Below, piece after piece: positions 30,040 to 39,437 of a stretch of DNA of 64,000 nucleotides; position 1 is the stretch's first letter; every line of letters begins with the position of its first letter. A program made the translations under genes and the position numbers. The DNA is from Cryptosporidium bovis (taxonomy: Eukaryota > Apicomplexa > Conoidasida > Eucoccidiorida > Cryptosporidiidae). The stretch spans positions 186,001 to 250,000 of the forward strand of contig VHIT02000027.1 of assembly GCA_009768925.2 (NCBI GenBank), given 5' to 3'. The notes beneath the pieces were generated by a model that worked only from the letters and a program-made list of their open reading frames with translations, was not told the DNA's origin and did no database searches.

Positions 30040-33000
30040 TTAGATAATTCCATTAAGAATGAACGCCATTCCAATAATGAAATATAGAATAAATATGAGA
30101 CCCCAAACTTTATGTACTCTTCCCTTCGAAAGAACAACAACAAGAGCTGAAAAAGGAAGGAAATATAAAAGTTGATAAGTGGCAGTAATAATTTGTGACT
30201 CAAAGTGAAGATGAATATCTTTTGAGAAACCAAGTTGGATAGTTCTCACAAATACAGAACTACCGAATCCAAATAAAAGCAGAAATACGCAGGCTCCATA
30301 ACAACCTGCAAGACCCATATGAGCATGGCCAGCCCTCGAAACAGCAACATTAGCAAAAAGATCGGCAATAGAATTCCCCATAGCGACAACAGTGAGACCA
30401 AGAATAGCAGGTTTAATCCCGAGAGTAAGTCCGATTACTCTAATGCACTCGACAAGTTCATTTACCAAAACCCCATTCCAATAAATTGACATAATGATTC
30501 CAAATAACATGTTACAATACATAAGGAAGTTTTTTAAAAACATTCTTTTGTCTGAGGAAATATCAATATCTACGAATTTTTCTGATGTGGATGACTCAAA
30601 TCTACCATCTTTTGTTTCTCTTGCATCAAAGTTTTGTTGATTTTTGTTGGGGGAGTTCTCACTATTCGAAGAAGCATTGTATGTATAAACTATTGGTTTT
30701 GGAATCATAGCAGGATTAGTTGAATCGTTTGCAGTATCGTCGCCCTGAGTTCTACTCACGTCGTGATTATTACGAGTGTTAATCAGAACCTGACTTCGAT
30801 TTTCGACCTCACTTATGCAATCTTCCGAGTTGTAGTCATCTGGAGGTATTATACATGTATATATTACAAATAAAATTAGGGAGAGTATCGAAGCAGATAA
30901 AAGGGCAAGCAAATAGAATAAAGGGTGGTTTTTATACATTTGCTTCTCGAACCCAACTGCCAAGATAATAAATAAAGGTTGCATTATTTGAACAGATCTT
31001 CTTAGTGAAGGGGAAGGTACAGTTAGGTATAGTACAAACATAATAGGAGTCATTAATAGTTGTCTAATAAAGTTTAAGAAACCAAAAATATCCTCTTTTA
31101 GGGCCTCAAAATCTGACCAATAACTTATCCTGGAATGATGCTCACTTTCTTCTGCACTTGCCACATTCACACTTTCAATGAAATTATTCCCATTTATTTG
31201 TCTGTAGCTGAAGCTTTGGCTTGTTCCTATAATATATCTCGTTCTACTTTCCCTTGTCATCATTCTTCCTCTTTTTTGAAGTTTCATAACGTTTTCTCTG
31301 TGAGCTGGAGGGGGTAATAAGGAGTTGTAAAGTGATTCAGTTTGGTAAACAACCTCACTCATAGAGAGGTCTCTTGAAAGCCTAACAGCATAATCATCAC
31401 TTACAAGAACTAGTTCAGAATGAGAGTTTGATCTATAGCTGTTATTCAAAACCCCATCTCTTGAGTGACTCCTCACTACATTTTTGCCACTCTGATCAAT
31501 TGGACTGTTGTTAGTCGTTACAGCTGAATAGCTTGCAGGTGAAACTATATTTCTTGAATTTGCAGCAAATGATACTGGCGACTTTGACCTGTGAATGTTC
31601 CATTGCGGGGGAGGTTCTAATGTATTATTAAAGAGCTTCTCTCTCTGAAGAGGTAACAGCTGTCTTTGGCCTCTTGATGTGTTACCTATTTTTCCAGGAA
31701 TCAGTGCACCTTTCTCCGAAGCATCTTGTAGCAATGTTGAATCACACCTTATAGAATTATTATGAAGAGAATTTGATGAATTAGGTGTAAGCACTCTCCC
31801 ACTAACTTCATCATTTGTAGTACTAGGAGAGGGTGAATGGGATGGTGTGAGTAAAAGGAGAGCTTTTTTAATACTTCTCGATTTAGAACCTATTCTGTCC
31901 CAATATAGTTCTTTGTTCATTGTTCCCTCTCTACTAACACTCTTTCCTTTGTCTTCTTCGTAACTCAAAAATGATAGTTTTATAGGCGGAATTTCAAGAT
32001 CATTTGTATTTGAATCAAACTTTTCAGAGCTGTTTCTATTTCCATTCAGAGAGTCTGGAGGAGTGAAGGGTATTGAGGGTACATTGGTTGTGTTATTATA
32101 TAATATACTTCTAATATCTGTTACATTACTGCTTCTTAAACTGAATTCACTGCTTTCATTGCCTTCTTTTGAGTTAATTACATGTTCGTAAATTTGCCCG
32201 ATATATTCGTCTCTAATTGTAAGACTTAAGGGCATTGAACACGAGGTTGATTTTTCACTCCACTGGAGAAGTAAAACATAACAACAATACGCTATCAAAG
32301 GTACGAAAGACATTTTTGGTGAAATGTATCCCAGATGGTTTATAATTAACAATTGAATTAGACCTATTGTTAAAGCCATTGTATCTCTTAAATGATTAAA
32401 TACTGGAATATTAATGTAGCTACTGTTTGTACCACTCTTAGAAAATACCATTACACAACCAAATACAACCAATATTATAAACAGACAAGCACCAATTACG
32501 TCTCCTAAGAAAACGTCTATTGCATCTTTTTCACCAATTGAAACACTAACTATTCCAAGTATTACATCACTAGCTGCGTTGCTAAAGGCCAAAAGTGTTG
32601 ATCCAGTAAAAGTATCTGAAAGTTTTAAACACTCAGCGAACTTAATCATTAATGATGATATGTAAGTGTCAGCAACAGTGCCACATGCTATAAATAATAT
32701 ACATGACCATGCTAATAAACATATTGCAAAGACTATTTTATTAAAAAAAATACCAATAATTGAAAATGGGAAGCTTTTGCTGCCTTCCTCTCTTTTTTCT
32801 TCAATAACTGGTTCAAAAACATAGTTGTAGAAAAGCCTTGAATATGGTATTAAAGTTGTTTGCTCTTCAAATATCCCTGACCAGTGATTTTGATCAAATC
32901 CAGCTAAATCTGAACCCTGTTCGTCAATACTACAACTGCTTAGAGATTCATATTCATCCAAATCTGGCCTAAAACATTCTGATACTATTATTAGACATAA

Positions 33001-33075
33001 TAAAGTGATTAAAAGTAAAGTTTTTCTTGAACAACTTGTTTTATTTTTCATTATTTTCAGGCTGTTAATTACCAT
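30040..33075 (-). CDS. Cation/Ca2+ exchanger of the CCX/NCLX type
   Basis: About 1011 residues from the first ATG (33075). The open frame runs further back only through a GTG. Met9 of this version (33051) is an alternative start that would put the hydrophobic signal-like segment (TLLLITLLCLIIVSEC) near the N-terminus. Two hydrophobic halves hold the alpha repeats: the first around residue 160 (TGSTLLAFSNAASDV) and the second around residue 900 (LGLTVVAMGNSIADLFANVAV). Those motifs carry the GNS-D and N-ASD positions of sodium/calcium exchanger family members, closest in pattern to NCLX/CCX. The halves are joined by a Ser/Asn-rich loop at ~290-650 that is probably cytosolic and phosphorylated. 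The protein should exchange Ca2+ (or another cation) against Na+, K+ or H+; which ion and which membrane cannot be read from the sequence. Confidence 0.88.
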   Translation of the reverse strand: MVINSLKIMKNKTSCSRKTLLLITLLCLIIVSECFRPDLDEYESLSSCSIDEQGSDLAGFDQNHWSGIFEEQTTLIPYSRLFYNYVFEPVIEEKREEGSKSFPFSIIGIFFNKIVFAICLLAWSCILFIACGTVADTYISSLMIKFAECLKLSDTFTGSTLLAFSNAASDVILGIVSVSIGEKDAIDVFLGDVIGACLFIILVVFGCVMVFSKSGTNSSYINIPVFNHLRDTMALTIGLIQLLIINHLGYISPKMSFVPLIAYCCYVLLLQWSEKSTSCSMPLSLTIRDEYIGQIYEHVINSKEGNESSEFSLRSSNVTDIRSILYNNTTNVPSIPFTPPDSLNGNRNSSEKFDSNTNDLEIPPIKLSFLSYEEDKGKSVSREGTMNKELYWDRIGSKSRSIKKALLLLTPSHSPSPSTTNDEVSGRVLTPNSSNSLHNNSIRCDSTLLQDASEKGALIPGKIGNTSRGQRQLLPLQREKLFNNTLEPPPQWNIHRSKSPVSFAANSRNIVSPASYSAVTTNNSPIDQSGKNVVRSHSRDGVLNNSYRSNSHSELVLVSDDYAVRLSRDLSMSEVVYQTESLYNSLLPPPAHRENVMKLQKRGRMMTRESRTRYIIGTSQSFSYRQINGNNFIESVNVASAEESEHHSRISYWSDFEALKEDIFGFLNFIRQLLMTPIMFVLYLTVPSPSLRRSVQIMQPLFIILAVGFEKQMYKNHPLFYLLALLSASILSLILFVIYTCIIPPDDYNSEDCISEVENRSQVLINTRNNHDVSRTQGDDTANDSTNPAMIPKPIVYTYNASSNSENSPNKNQQNFDARETKDGRFESSTSEKFVDIDISSDKRMFLKNFLMYCNMLFGIIMSIYWNGVLVNELVECIRVIGLTLGIKPAILGLTVVAMGNSIADLFANVAVSRAGHAHMGLAGCYGACVFLLLFGFGSSVFVRTIQLGFSKDIHLHFESQIITATYQLLYFLPFSALVVVLSKGRVHKVWGLIFILYFIIGMAFILNGII

Positions 33076-34035
33076 TGAAGTAAAAAACGTACATATCAAT
33101 GAATACACCCATTCAGACGCGTATAGAGGTAAGTCTAATAATTTAAAGTAACTTTTATTGCGTATTCAAGTATATTATTTCTATTTCATATGTGAAATAG
33201 TGACAATTCTCCTTTTCTTACTAACCTTTTGTTTAAGTATAGTAAAAATGGGTTTTGTGGTTATCAATAAGTTCTGATTATTTGTTGGTACGAGTTACTG
33301 TTCTCAATTCAACATCAAGCTATAAAATAAAAAGGAAACATGTGAACATTAACTATCCTTTTCTATTCAAAATGTATATTTCTAATAGGTAAAACCGTTT
33401 AAACCAACAAAAAATCTATTTACTTATCAAATAACTCAGAAGCACCAAACTTTTAAGTTATATATTCGAAAATCAATTCACAATTTCACAAAATTGCTCC
33501 TATCCTTAATCACTTTTTATCTTTAAATCACTTCCGCCCTCTAATAGTCAAGTTAGTTATAGTAACAACAAGTTCCCGCCAAGACATGGCTATTAAGATA
33601 GTATATAGTAACTGCATATTATATAAATATTTTTTAATCAACGAAAATAATTACAAAAAAAATCTATAAAATTGAGTATAACAAAAGTGGGTAAAGATAT
33701 ATTTGCAAAAAAGCATTAAAGAATAGGAAAATAATCTACTTTTTTTGTATAGTAAGGAAAGTCGTAGAGCAAATTTTATTTGAAGAAACTGCGTTTTTAA
33801 TCTACAAGTAAATAGTTTTTGTCATTTTCATTGTTATTTTGGAATACATTATTGCTATGCACTGCATAATAATAGTGAATGTTTTTTGTGAAATAAACTG
33901 TTATTTGCGATATTCCGGATTGCTGTGCAATTAGACTATTAAATAAAGCAATAAAGCTATATTTCCACGAAGTGGGGGATGGATTTTCTTTTTAAATAAA
34001 TTGATTAGGAAGATATATATTTTTTTGGAAAAAAG
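33076..34035. other. Divergent promoter region between the exchanger and the ASC-1 gene
   Basis: About 960 bases. TTCCCGCCAA (33573-33582) stands out. A short frame at 33099-33128 (MNTPIQTRIE) ends exactly at GTAAGT on the plus strand, but no matching downstream exon was found. No other gene is visible. Confidence 0.5.
33573..33582. promoter_or_regulatory. TTCCCGCCAA, canonical E2F-type site
   Basis: Exact match to the classic E2F consensus (reverse TTGGCGGGAA). It lies ~500 bases upstream of the exchanger start and ~455 upstream of the ASC-1 gene. It may serve either. Confidence 0.5.
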
Positions 34036-35452
34036 ATGAAATCTGTACGCTTTTCTGATATTAATATCAAAAATAGAAAACAGTCAAAAAGATATAATAA
34101 AACAAATGACGAAAGTAGCAAAGTAAAGGTGGAAAACACTGCCAAGGTAGAAACATTATGTGCATGTTTTGGAAAAATACACACTTTACATGCAACATGT
34201 ATTAAATGTGGTGAGTTGTAGAAAAATTAGAGAAGTGTAACCGCAAAATTTGTGGCTTATTTTTATATAAAGATACAAATAACAAACCTGTAATTATCTA
34301 TTTGTATCTATACCTTTAAAGTACTTAATTTTATGTTAGGAAGAATAAATGTAAACGATTAAATAATCGATCTATATGTTATTTAGTTATTTTTGGTATA
34401 TATGATAATAGATTAATTATTGTTTGACACATTTGGGATATCAAAAATAAGAATGATGCTATAGCATCATCTTTACCACATTTTTGGGTTACACTGTTTT
34501 CTGCATCAATTAACTTAGAACGTTTAATAAAATAAATGAACACTTTTCACACTCTTGAAACAGGACGACTAATATGTGAGAAGGAAAAGGATGCATTTAC
34601 TAATGGAAGTAAGTGTTTATATTGCGGTTTTGAGATATCCTTGGCAGAAAAAAACGATGATAAAGAGGAAGATGAACACAAGAATGAAAGGAATAAAAAA
34701 AAGGACGATGTGATATTGATCCCAAAGAACATTTTTAGCAGTGAGGAAGTGGGCCATTATATAGAAGCTGTTGAAAGGAGAAACAGAATAATTAATTACG
34801 CAAAAAATGCAAATAGAATGAGAGTTATCGACGAGGAGGTTGACTGGTATTCGGAATATGAGAATCAGTGGAACACGAAGGAGGAAAGGATGTTCGCTTT
34901 AAAGATGTCTAATGAGTATATAGAAAAAATATCTAAAAGTAAGTTAATTCGTTTATTTTTTATAGATATATATAACAATACAGGTATTTATATGTCTTGG
35001 TAAATTCTTTATAATTCAATATTACTTCTAATTAGATGGTAATGTTTGAATTTCGTATTTACCAATGTATAACTCACTTGGTTTGTTATATGCAAAAATA
35101 AAACAGATTTTTTACTTATTGATAATTAGGAAAAACAATGATAAATATAGATATCGAGAACAAAAAAATAGTAATGGATGATGAGTTTCAAGCGAGAAAT
35201 ACAAAGTACTATTCAGACATGTTAGATGAGTTTGAAATGAGAAAAATCGACGAGAAAAAGAATTGTATTGATGATAGAAGACTAGATAATATAATAAAAA
35301 TATTGGAGGGAAAATTAAATATAAGCAATGACTCAGAAATATGTATTAAACTTAGGGATTTATCCAAACAAAAATTCGGTAATAGTATAGATAGGTTTAA
35401 TATTGATTTTAGTGATTTTATAGATGATATAGAACCATGTTCCGATGATTAA
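34036..35452 (+). CDS. TRIP4: ASC-1/TRIP4-like zinc-finger protein, three exons
   Basis: Exons 34036-34210, 34564-34938 and 35130-35452, giving 290 residues. Without splicing this is three unrelated short frames. Joined, the first intron restores a complete C2HC5 zinc finger: Cys42, Cys44, His49 (or His52), Cys55, Cys58 on exon 1 and Cys63, Cys76, Cys79 on exon 2 (CIKCG joined to RLICEKE). Exon 2 carries the conserved RVIDEEVDWY...NQW block of activating signal cointegrator 1. Exon 3 continues it as TMINIDIENKKIVMDDEF, like the family's TIDFAGRKI. Donors are GTGAGT and GTAAGT; acceptors are AACAG and ATTAG. The family is part of the ASC-1 complex that dissociates collided ribosomes and acts in transcription co-activation. 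This protein lacks the long C-terminal ASCH domain of animal TRIP4. Confidence 0.87.
34211..34563 (+). other. Intron 1 of the ASC-1-like gene
   Basis: 353 bases, GTGAGT to ...GAAACAG. It splits a glycine codon (phase 1). In-frame stops inside it (TAG at 34219) rule out read-through. It is long for this gene-dense genome. Confidence 0.8.
34939..35129 (+). other. Intron 2 of the ASC-1-like gene
   Basis: 191 bases, GTAAGT to ...GATAATTAG, splitting an arginine codon (phase 1). Read-through would instead add a hydrophobic tail and stop at 35003. Confidence 0.8.
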
Positions 35453-35845
35453 CATTCAATAAGTGAATATAAAAACTAAGATGTAAATATTTAGATTTTT
35501 GATATGTATATTACAATTAAAATAGCATTTTTAGTTGTTTTTTATGTAATTCTAGTTAATGTGTGGCAAATATGTTCGCAAATGAAAAAACAAAACTAGT
35601 GTGGTGAGATGGCAAAAATTTTACAAATAAAAAACAAGGAAAAATGGTTATAAATGTAGGAAATACTTTATTTAATTAACTCATTAATTAAATAGTCAGT
35701 TAATTGTTGGCAATTACGCATTATATTATTAACTACTTTTTAGTGTCATTAAATAAAAATATACACAAAGAAAGTTGATGTCATTTTATTTTTAAGATTT
35801 TAATAACACAATATTAAATTAATGCTAGTAATATAAAAACATATA
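35453..35845. other. Promoter region of the hexapeptide-repeat gene
   Basis: 393 very AT-rich bases between two plus-strand genes. I see no TGCATGCA or GGCGCC box. Short inverted AT tracts such as TTAATTAACTCATTAATTAA around 35671-35690 are the only notable feature. Confidence 0.5.
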
Positions 35846-35857
35846 TTGTTTATAAAA

Positions 35858-38800
35858 ATGAATATATCAAACAAACTGCTATTACTGCTATTGTCGTTAA
35901 TAGAATTATTTAAATATATAAGTACATCCTCACAATCATCAACAAATAAAAATGAAACATTAGAGGATGTTGCGAAAAATCTATTGGTTAAATTTGAGTC
36001 AATGGAATACCCTGGAATACATAATATAACGGAACCATTAAACAAAGTGGTATACGGCCCGTTTTTCTATGAGATAAACAATGTATCCCTTCCATTGAAT
36101 ATAACGTCACTTACTGGAGGCGCTTTCAATCCTCCAAATAATCACGGATCAGCACAATATTACTATGAAAGTTTTGTAACAGAACCATTTACACCTGACG
36201 AGAGTGACATACCACCTTCATTTGAAGCAAGAAAGGTAATAAGGGGAGGAGTTGGTGCTCAGAATGGTACGTATGTATTTTTTCAAGAGGAAATACAACT
36301 ATTGCCAAATTCTAGTTCAGATATAAATAATGGAGGAACAGGAGTCAATAATGGCAATGGTGGTTTGATTACAAATGTAAAAATACCAAAAGGCTATTTT
36401 TCAGTAAATGGAACAAGATTACCAGTAGGAACAACAAGTTTTGGCCCTGTTACATTTCCGAACGGTGCTATACTTCCGTTAGGTGCATTATTGCCAAATG
36501 GGACATTATTAGAGGCAGGGAAGCACTTGGACTATTTAACAACATTACCTGGTGGTACATTATTTCCAGGAGGTGCAACTTTTTTGGAAGACAGTAATTA
36601 TAAGCCCACATTAACATTAAATATGAATTGCAATTTCATAGGGACAGAAACCTATGGTTATCGTTGCTCAAACAATTCAGAATTAAAACCAGAAGCATCG
36701 TGTTGCATAACGAATACACTATGTTATTCATCAACTGGTTTTAGCAATATGACATCTTTGTCTATACCTGCAGGAGGCATATTACCATCCGGATCGAACC
36801 TACCAAGTAATTCGTTATTGTTGGGACCATTGACTATATCAACGAACACTGTTTTTGGTGGTGGTGCAATACTACCTGATGGTAGAATTATAACACCAAA
36901 TACAACGGTACAATATGGTACTGTATTGCCTACAGGAACATTTATAGCCGATACTATCTATTTAGAGACAGGCGGTGTATTGATGGGTGGTTTGATATCA
37001 TTTGGTTCATCACCTTTTATGATAAATTTACCAGCAGGAAGTAAATTGGGAATAGGAACATCACTGGGAGGAGGCGCAATACTGAAAGGAATATCTTATT
37101 TAACTGGTGGTGCAATATTTCCAAATGGGACGATATTACAACCAGGAACAATTCTCCAGCCACCATTACATCCGGATAATATAATAACGGAAACTTCATT
37201 GTTGTTCAATTATCACATAGGAATACAGGACAACTTGGGGTCGTGGGTATTACCATCAGGTACATTGCTTCCTGGTGGTTTCTCAAATAGGATTTCAATG
37301 GCAACATTACAGGGTGGGTTTTATCAATTTAACACTCCATTTGGATTTAAAAACGCAATATATAAATCAGAGGAGTCTGAAGGCAGGAGTACAAGTAGTA
37401 TTGGTAATGGGATTTCATCATTATTATTGAATTCTGGCGATTATGACAATATATTTGAAAACAATCATCCATATTTCGATGACACAGGAGTTTCGTCAAA
37501 TTTATATTACAGATCGTCGTATTCAACGAGTGAAAATAGCAATAGTAATAGCAATTTGATAGGATTTAGAGTATTAAACTACCAAATACCATCTACAAGC
37601 AATTATTTGGAATTTCCACAACAAATATTGTTGATAGAGAAGGTATATTTTCCAAGTGGATTTAGTTCAAACGGCCCTATTTTATTTTCAAATGGTACAG
37701 TAATGGCGAGTCCGGTTATATATAAATCAAGTGTGACACTTCCAGCAGGCACTTTTATATTTGGTGCACTATTGACTCCAAGAATGGAGTTGGGTGGTCC
37801 AATATTGGTACTTGGAACTGGAATATTACCACCATCAATAAGATTAAGTTCGTCAACATCACTGCCTTCAAAAACATTATTGCCAGGAGGAGCATTTCTA
37901 CCACTAGGTGGAGTGTTGACAGGTGATATATTGTACCCATCTGGAAAAGTAATACAATCAGGAACAAAATTTTCATCAAATTCATATATAAAGCCAAACG
38001 CATTTTTAACCAACGGATTAATATTACCTGGTGGTGGAATATTTCCGGGGGGTGTTATAATACCTAATGGTCAATTTATACAGCAAATGTCTGTACCACC
38101 AGGAACTATATTTCCACCAACAACAACATTATTGGGAACAATACAAATGTTAAAGGGTGGTTCATTACTTCCAGGTGGAGCAGTTTTTTCAGGAAATAGT
38201 ACGGTCCCGTCAGATTCACAATTGTTAATAGGTGCAGTATTATCGCAAGGTACTATATTGCCAGGAGGAATAGTATTTCAGGCTGAAACAGTAGTTAACG
38301 GGGGTGTTCAGTTATCACCGTTAAATTCACTTTCTGATATGGATATTAATCAGGATGACTTTAATCCAGATAACTACCCACCATTTAACACACCTGATTA
38401 CGATGGTGGTAACGGAAATCAGAATGATGAATATAATAACAATACATTAACTTACATAACTGCACAGGTCAATATAACCAATTTTTACTATAAAGATCAG
38501 TCACAGGATTCATTCTCGTTCTTTAAGAATCTATTTGCCTCTAGCTTAGCACTATCAATGGGAATTGAATCTTCTTCAATAGCAATAAATTCATTAACAG
38601 CAGCAACCAATCCTTATAATACATCTAGTATATACTATAATTCAGCATTAAGTCCAACAAATAGTTATTCTGATGTAAATAACAACTATTATTCAACAAA
38701 CCAGAACGGAATATCTGTTACATTTGAAATATATCCAAAGTATGGTATATCTATATCCTTAGAAGACTTAATCGAAATATTGTTAAACAATGTAATTCAA

Positions 38801-39169
38801 AATCCGTCAAGTTCGTTTAATAGGATATTCTCATGGGTTGGTTTTATGATTTTAACCGATAAATCTCCTAATTTCTGGACTAGACATCTTAGAGGCAATA
38901 ATCGCAAGATAATTAAAATACCATATTTACTGAATTCAACATTAGTTAGTGAGAGTGGTCTTAATTCTGATAAAACTGATGGTCTCAGTGAAAATTTAGT
39001 GGAGATAAATAACTCTAACATTGACGACGAAAGCGATAATATGAGTGTTTCACTATGGGGAGAGGTATTTCAAAACACCCAAGTGTATGAGAATGAAAGA
39101 ATTGACAAAAATGGGGACAATGATGATACGGAAAAACAGGGCATTGTTTCAAATAACATCAACTTTTAA
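35858..39169 (+). CDS. Secreted hexapeptide-repeat protein, putative extracellular beta-helix
   Basis: 1103 residues from the ATG at 35858 (the frame opens 12 bases earlier only at a TTG). It starts with a signal peptide (MNISNKLLLLLLSLIELF). Most of the body is a six-residue repeat of the form [LIF]-P-x-G-[AT]-x. Examples are FPNGAI-LPLGAL-LPNGTL near residue 196 and LPAGSK-LGIGTS-LGGGAI near 390. Three blocks are visible: ~190-245, ~300-465 and ~595-820. They are separated by a Cys cluster (~254-298: CNF, YRC, SCC, LCY) and by a Ser/Asn-rich stretch. A hydrophobic residue every sixth position with a small residue four later is the spacing of left-handed beta-helix hexapeptide proteins. Residues ~865-1010 form an alpha/beta, possibly SEA-like domain (ITAQVNITNFYY). 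There is no transmembrane anchor or GPI-type tail, so it is probably secreted. Function unknown; oocyst wall or surface coat is a guess. Confidence 0.85.
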   Translation: MNISNKLLLLLLSLIELFKYISTSSQSSTNKNETLEDVAKNLLVKFESMEYPGIHNITEPLNKVVYGPFFYEINNVSLPLNITSLTGGAFNPPNNHGSAQYYYESFVTEPFTPDESDIPPSFEARKVIRGGVGAQNGTYVFFQEEIQLLPNSSSDINNGGTGVNNGNGGLITNVKIPKGYFSVNGTRLPVGTTSFGPVTFPNGAILPLGALLPNGTLLEAGKHLDYLTTLPGGTLFPGGATFLEDSNYKPTLTLNMNCNFIGTETYGYRCSNNSELKPEASCCITNTLCYSSTGFSNMTSLSIPAGGILPSGSNLPSNSLLLGPLTISTNTVFGGGAILPDGRIITPNTTVQYGTVLPTGTFIADTIYLETGGVLMGGLISFGSSPFMINLPAGSKLGIGTSLGGGAILKGISYLTGGAIFPNGTILQPGTILQPPLHPDNIITETSLLFNYHIGIQDNLGSWVLPSGTLLPGGFSNRISMATLQGGFYQFNTPFGFKNAIYKSEESEGRSTSSIGNGISSLLLNSGDYDNIFENNHPYFDDTGVSSNLYYRSSYSTSENSNSNSNLIGFRVLNYQIPSTSNYLEFPQQILLIEKVYFPSGFSSNGPILFSNGTVMASPVIYKSSVTLPAGTFIFGALLTPRMELGGPILVLGTGILPPSIRLSSSTSLPSKTLLPGGAFLPLGGVLTGDILYPSGKVIQSGTKFSSNSYIKPNAFLTNGLILPGGGIFPGGVIIPNGQFIQQMSVPPGTIFPPTTTLLGTIQMLKGGSLLPGGAVFSGNSTVPSDSQLLIGAVLSQGTILPGGIVFQAETVVNGGVQLSPLNSLSDMDINQDDFNPDNYPPFNTPDYDGGNGNQNDEYNNNTLTYITAQVNITNFYYKDQSQDSFSFFKNLFASSLALSMGIESSSIAINSLTAATNPYNTSSIYYNSALSPTNSYSDVNNNYYSTNQNGISVTFEIYPKYGISISLEDLIEILLNNVIQNPSSSFNRIFSWVGFMILTDKSPNFWTRHLRGNNRKIIKIPYLLNSTLVSESGLNSDKTDGLSENLVEINNSNIDDESDNMSVSLWGEVFQNTQVYENERIDKNGDNDDTEKQGIVSNNINF

Positions 39170-39437
39170 TTAATGTAATCTATGTGAAGCATTTTTCTTC
39201 CTGATTTAGCCTTTAAAATTGTCATAGAAACAATATATCGTATTCTTAGTATTTGTTGTCTAAATGATATATTTATATATGGATATTATGAATACAAACA
39301 CAAACACTTAAAGCATATGATGATTAAGCGATTTAGTCTATTTGTGTAACACGCATATATAAGCGAAAACGCGTATTTAGTCATTAAATGTACGAACTAA
39401 TCTAGTATAACGCGAACATATGGAAATTAACTTTATA

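Noticed and set aside
33099-33128. MNTPIQTRIE followed exactly by GTAAGT on the plus strand, looking like a first exon
   Set aside because: No downstream plus-strand exon in matching phase could be found before the ASC-1 gene, whose first exon already has its own ATG. It also overlaps the GTG-led 5' extension of the exchanger frame.
37603-38013. 136-codon antisense frame inside the hexapeptide-repeat gene
   Set aside because: It mirrors the biased codons of the repeats on the opposite strand; the sense frame is far longer and has a signal peptide.
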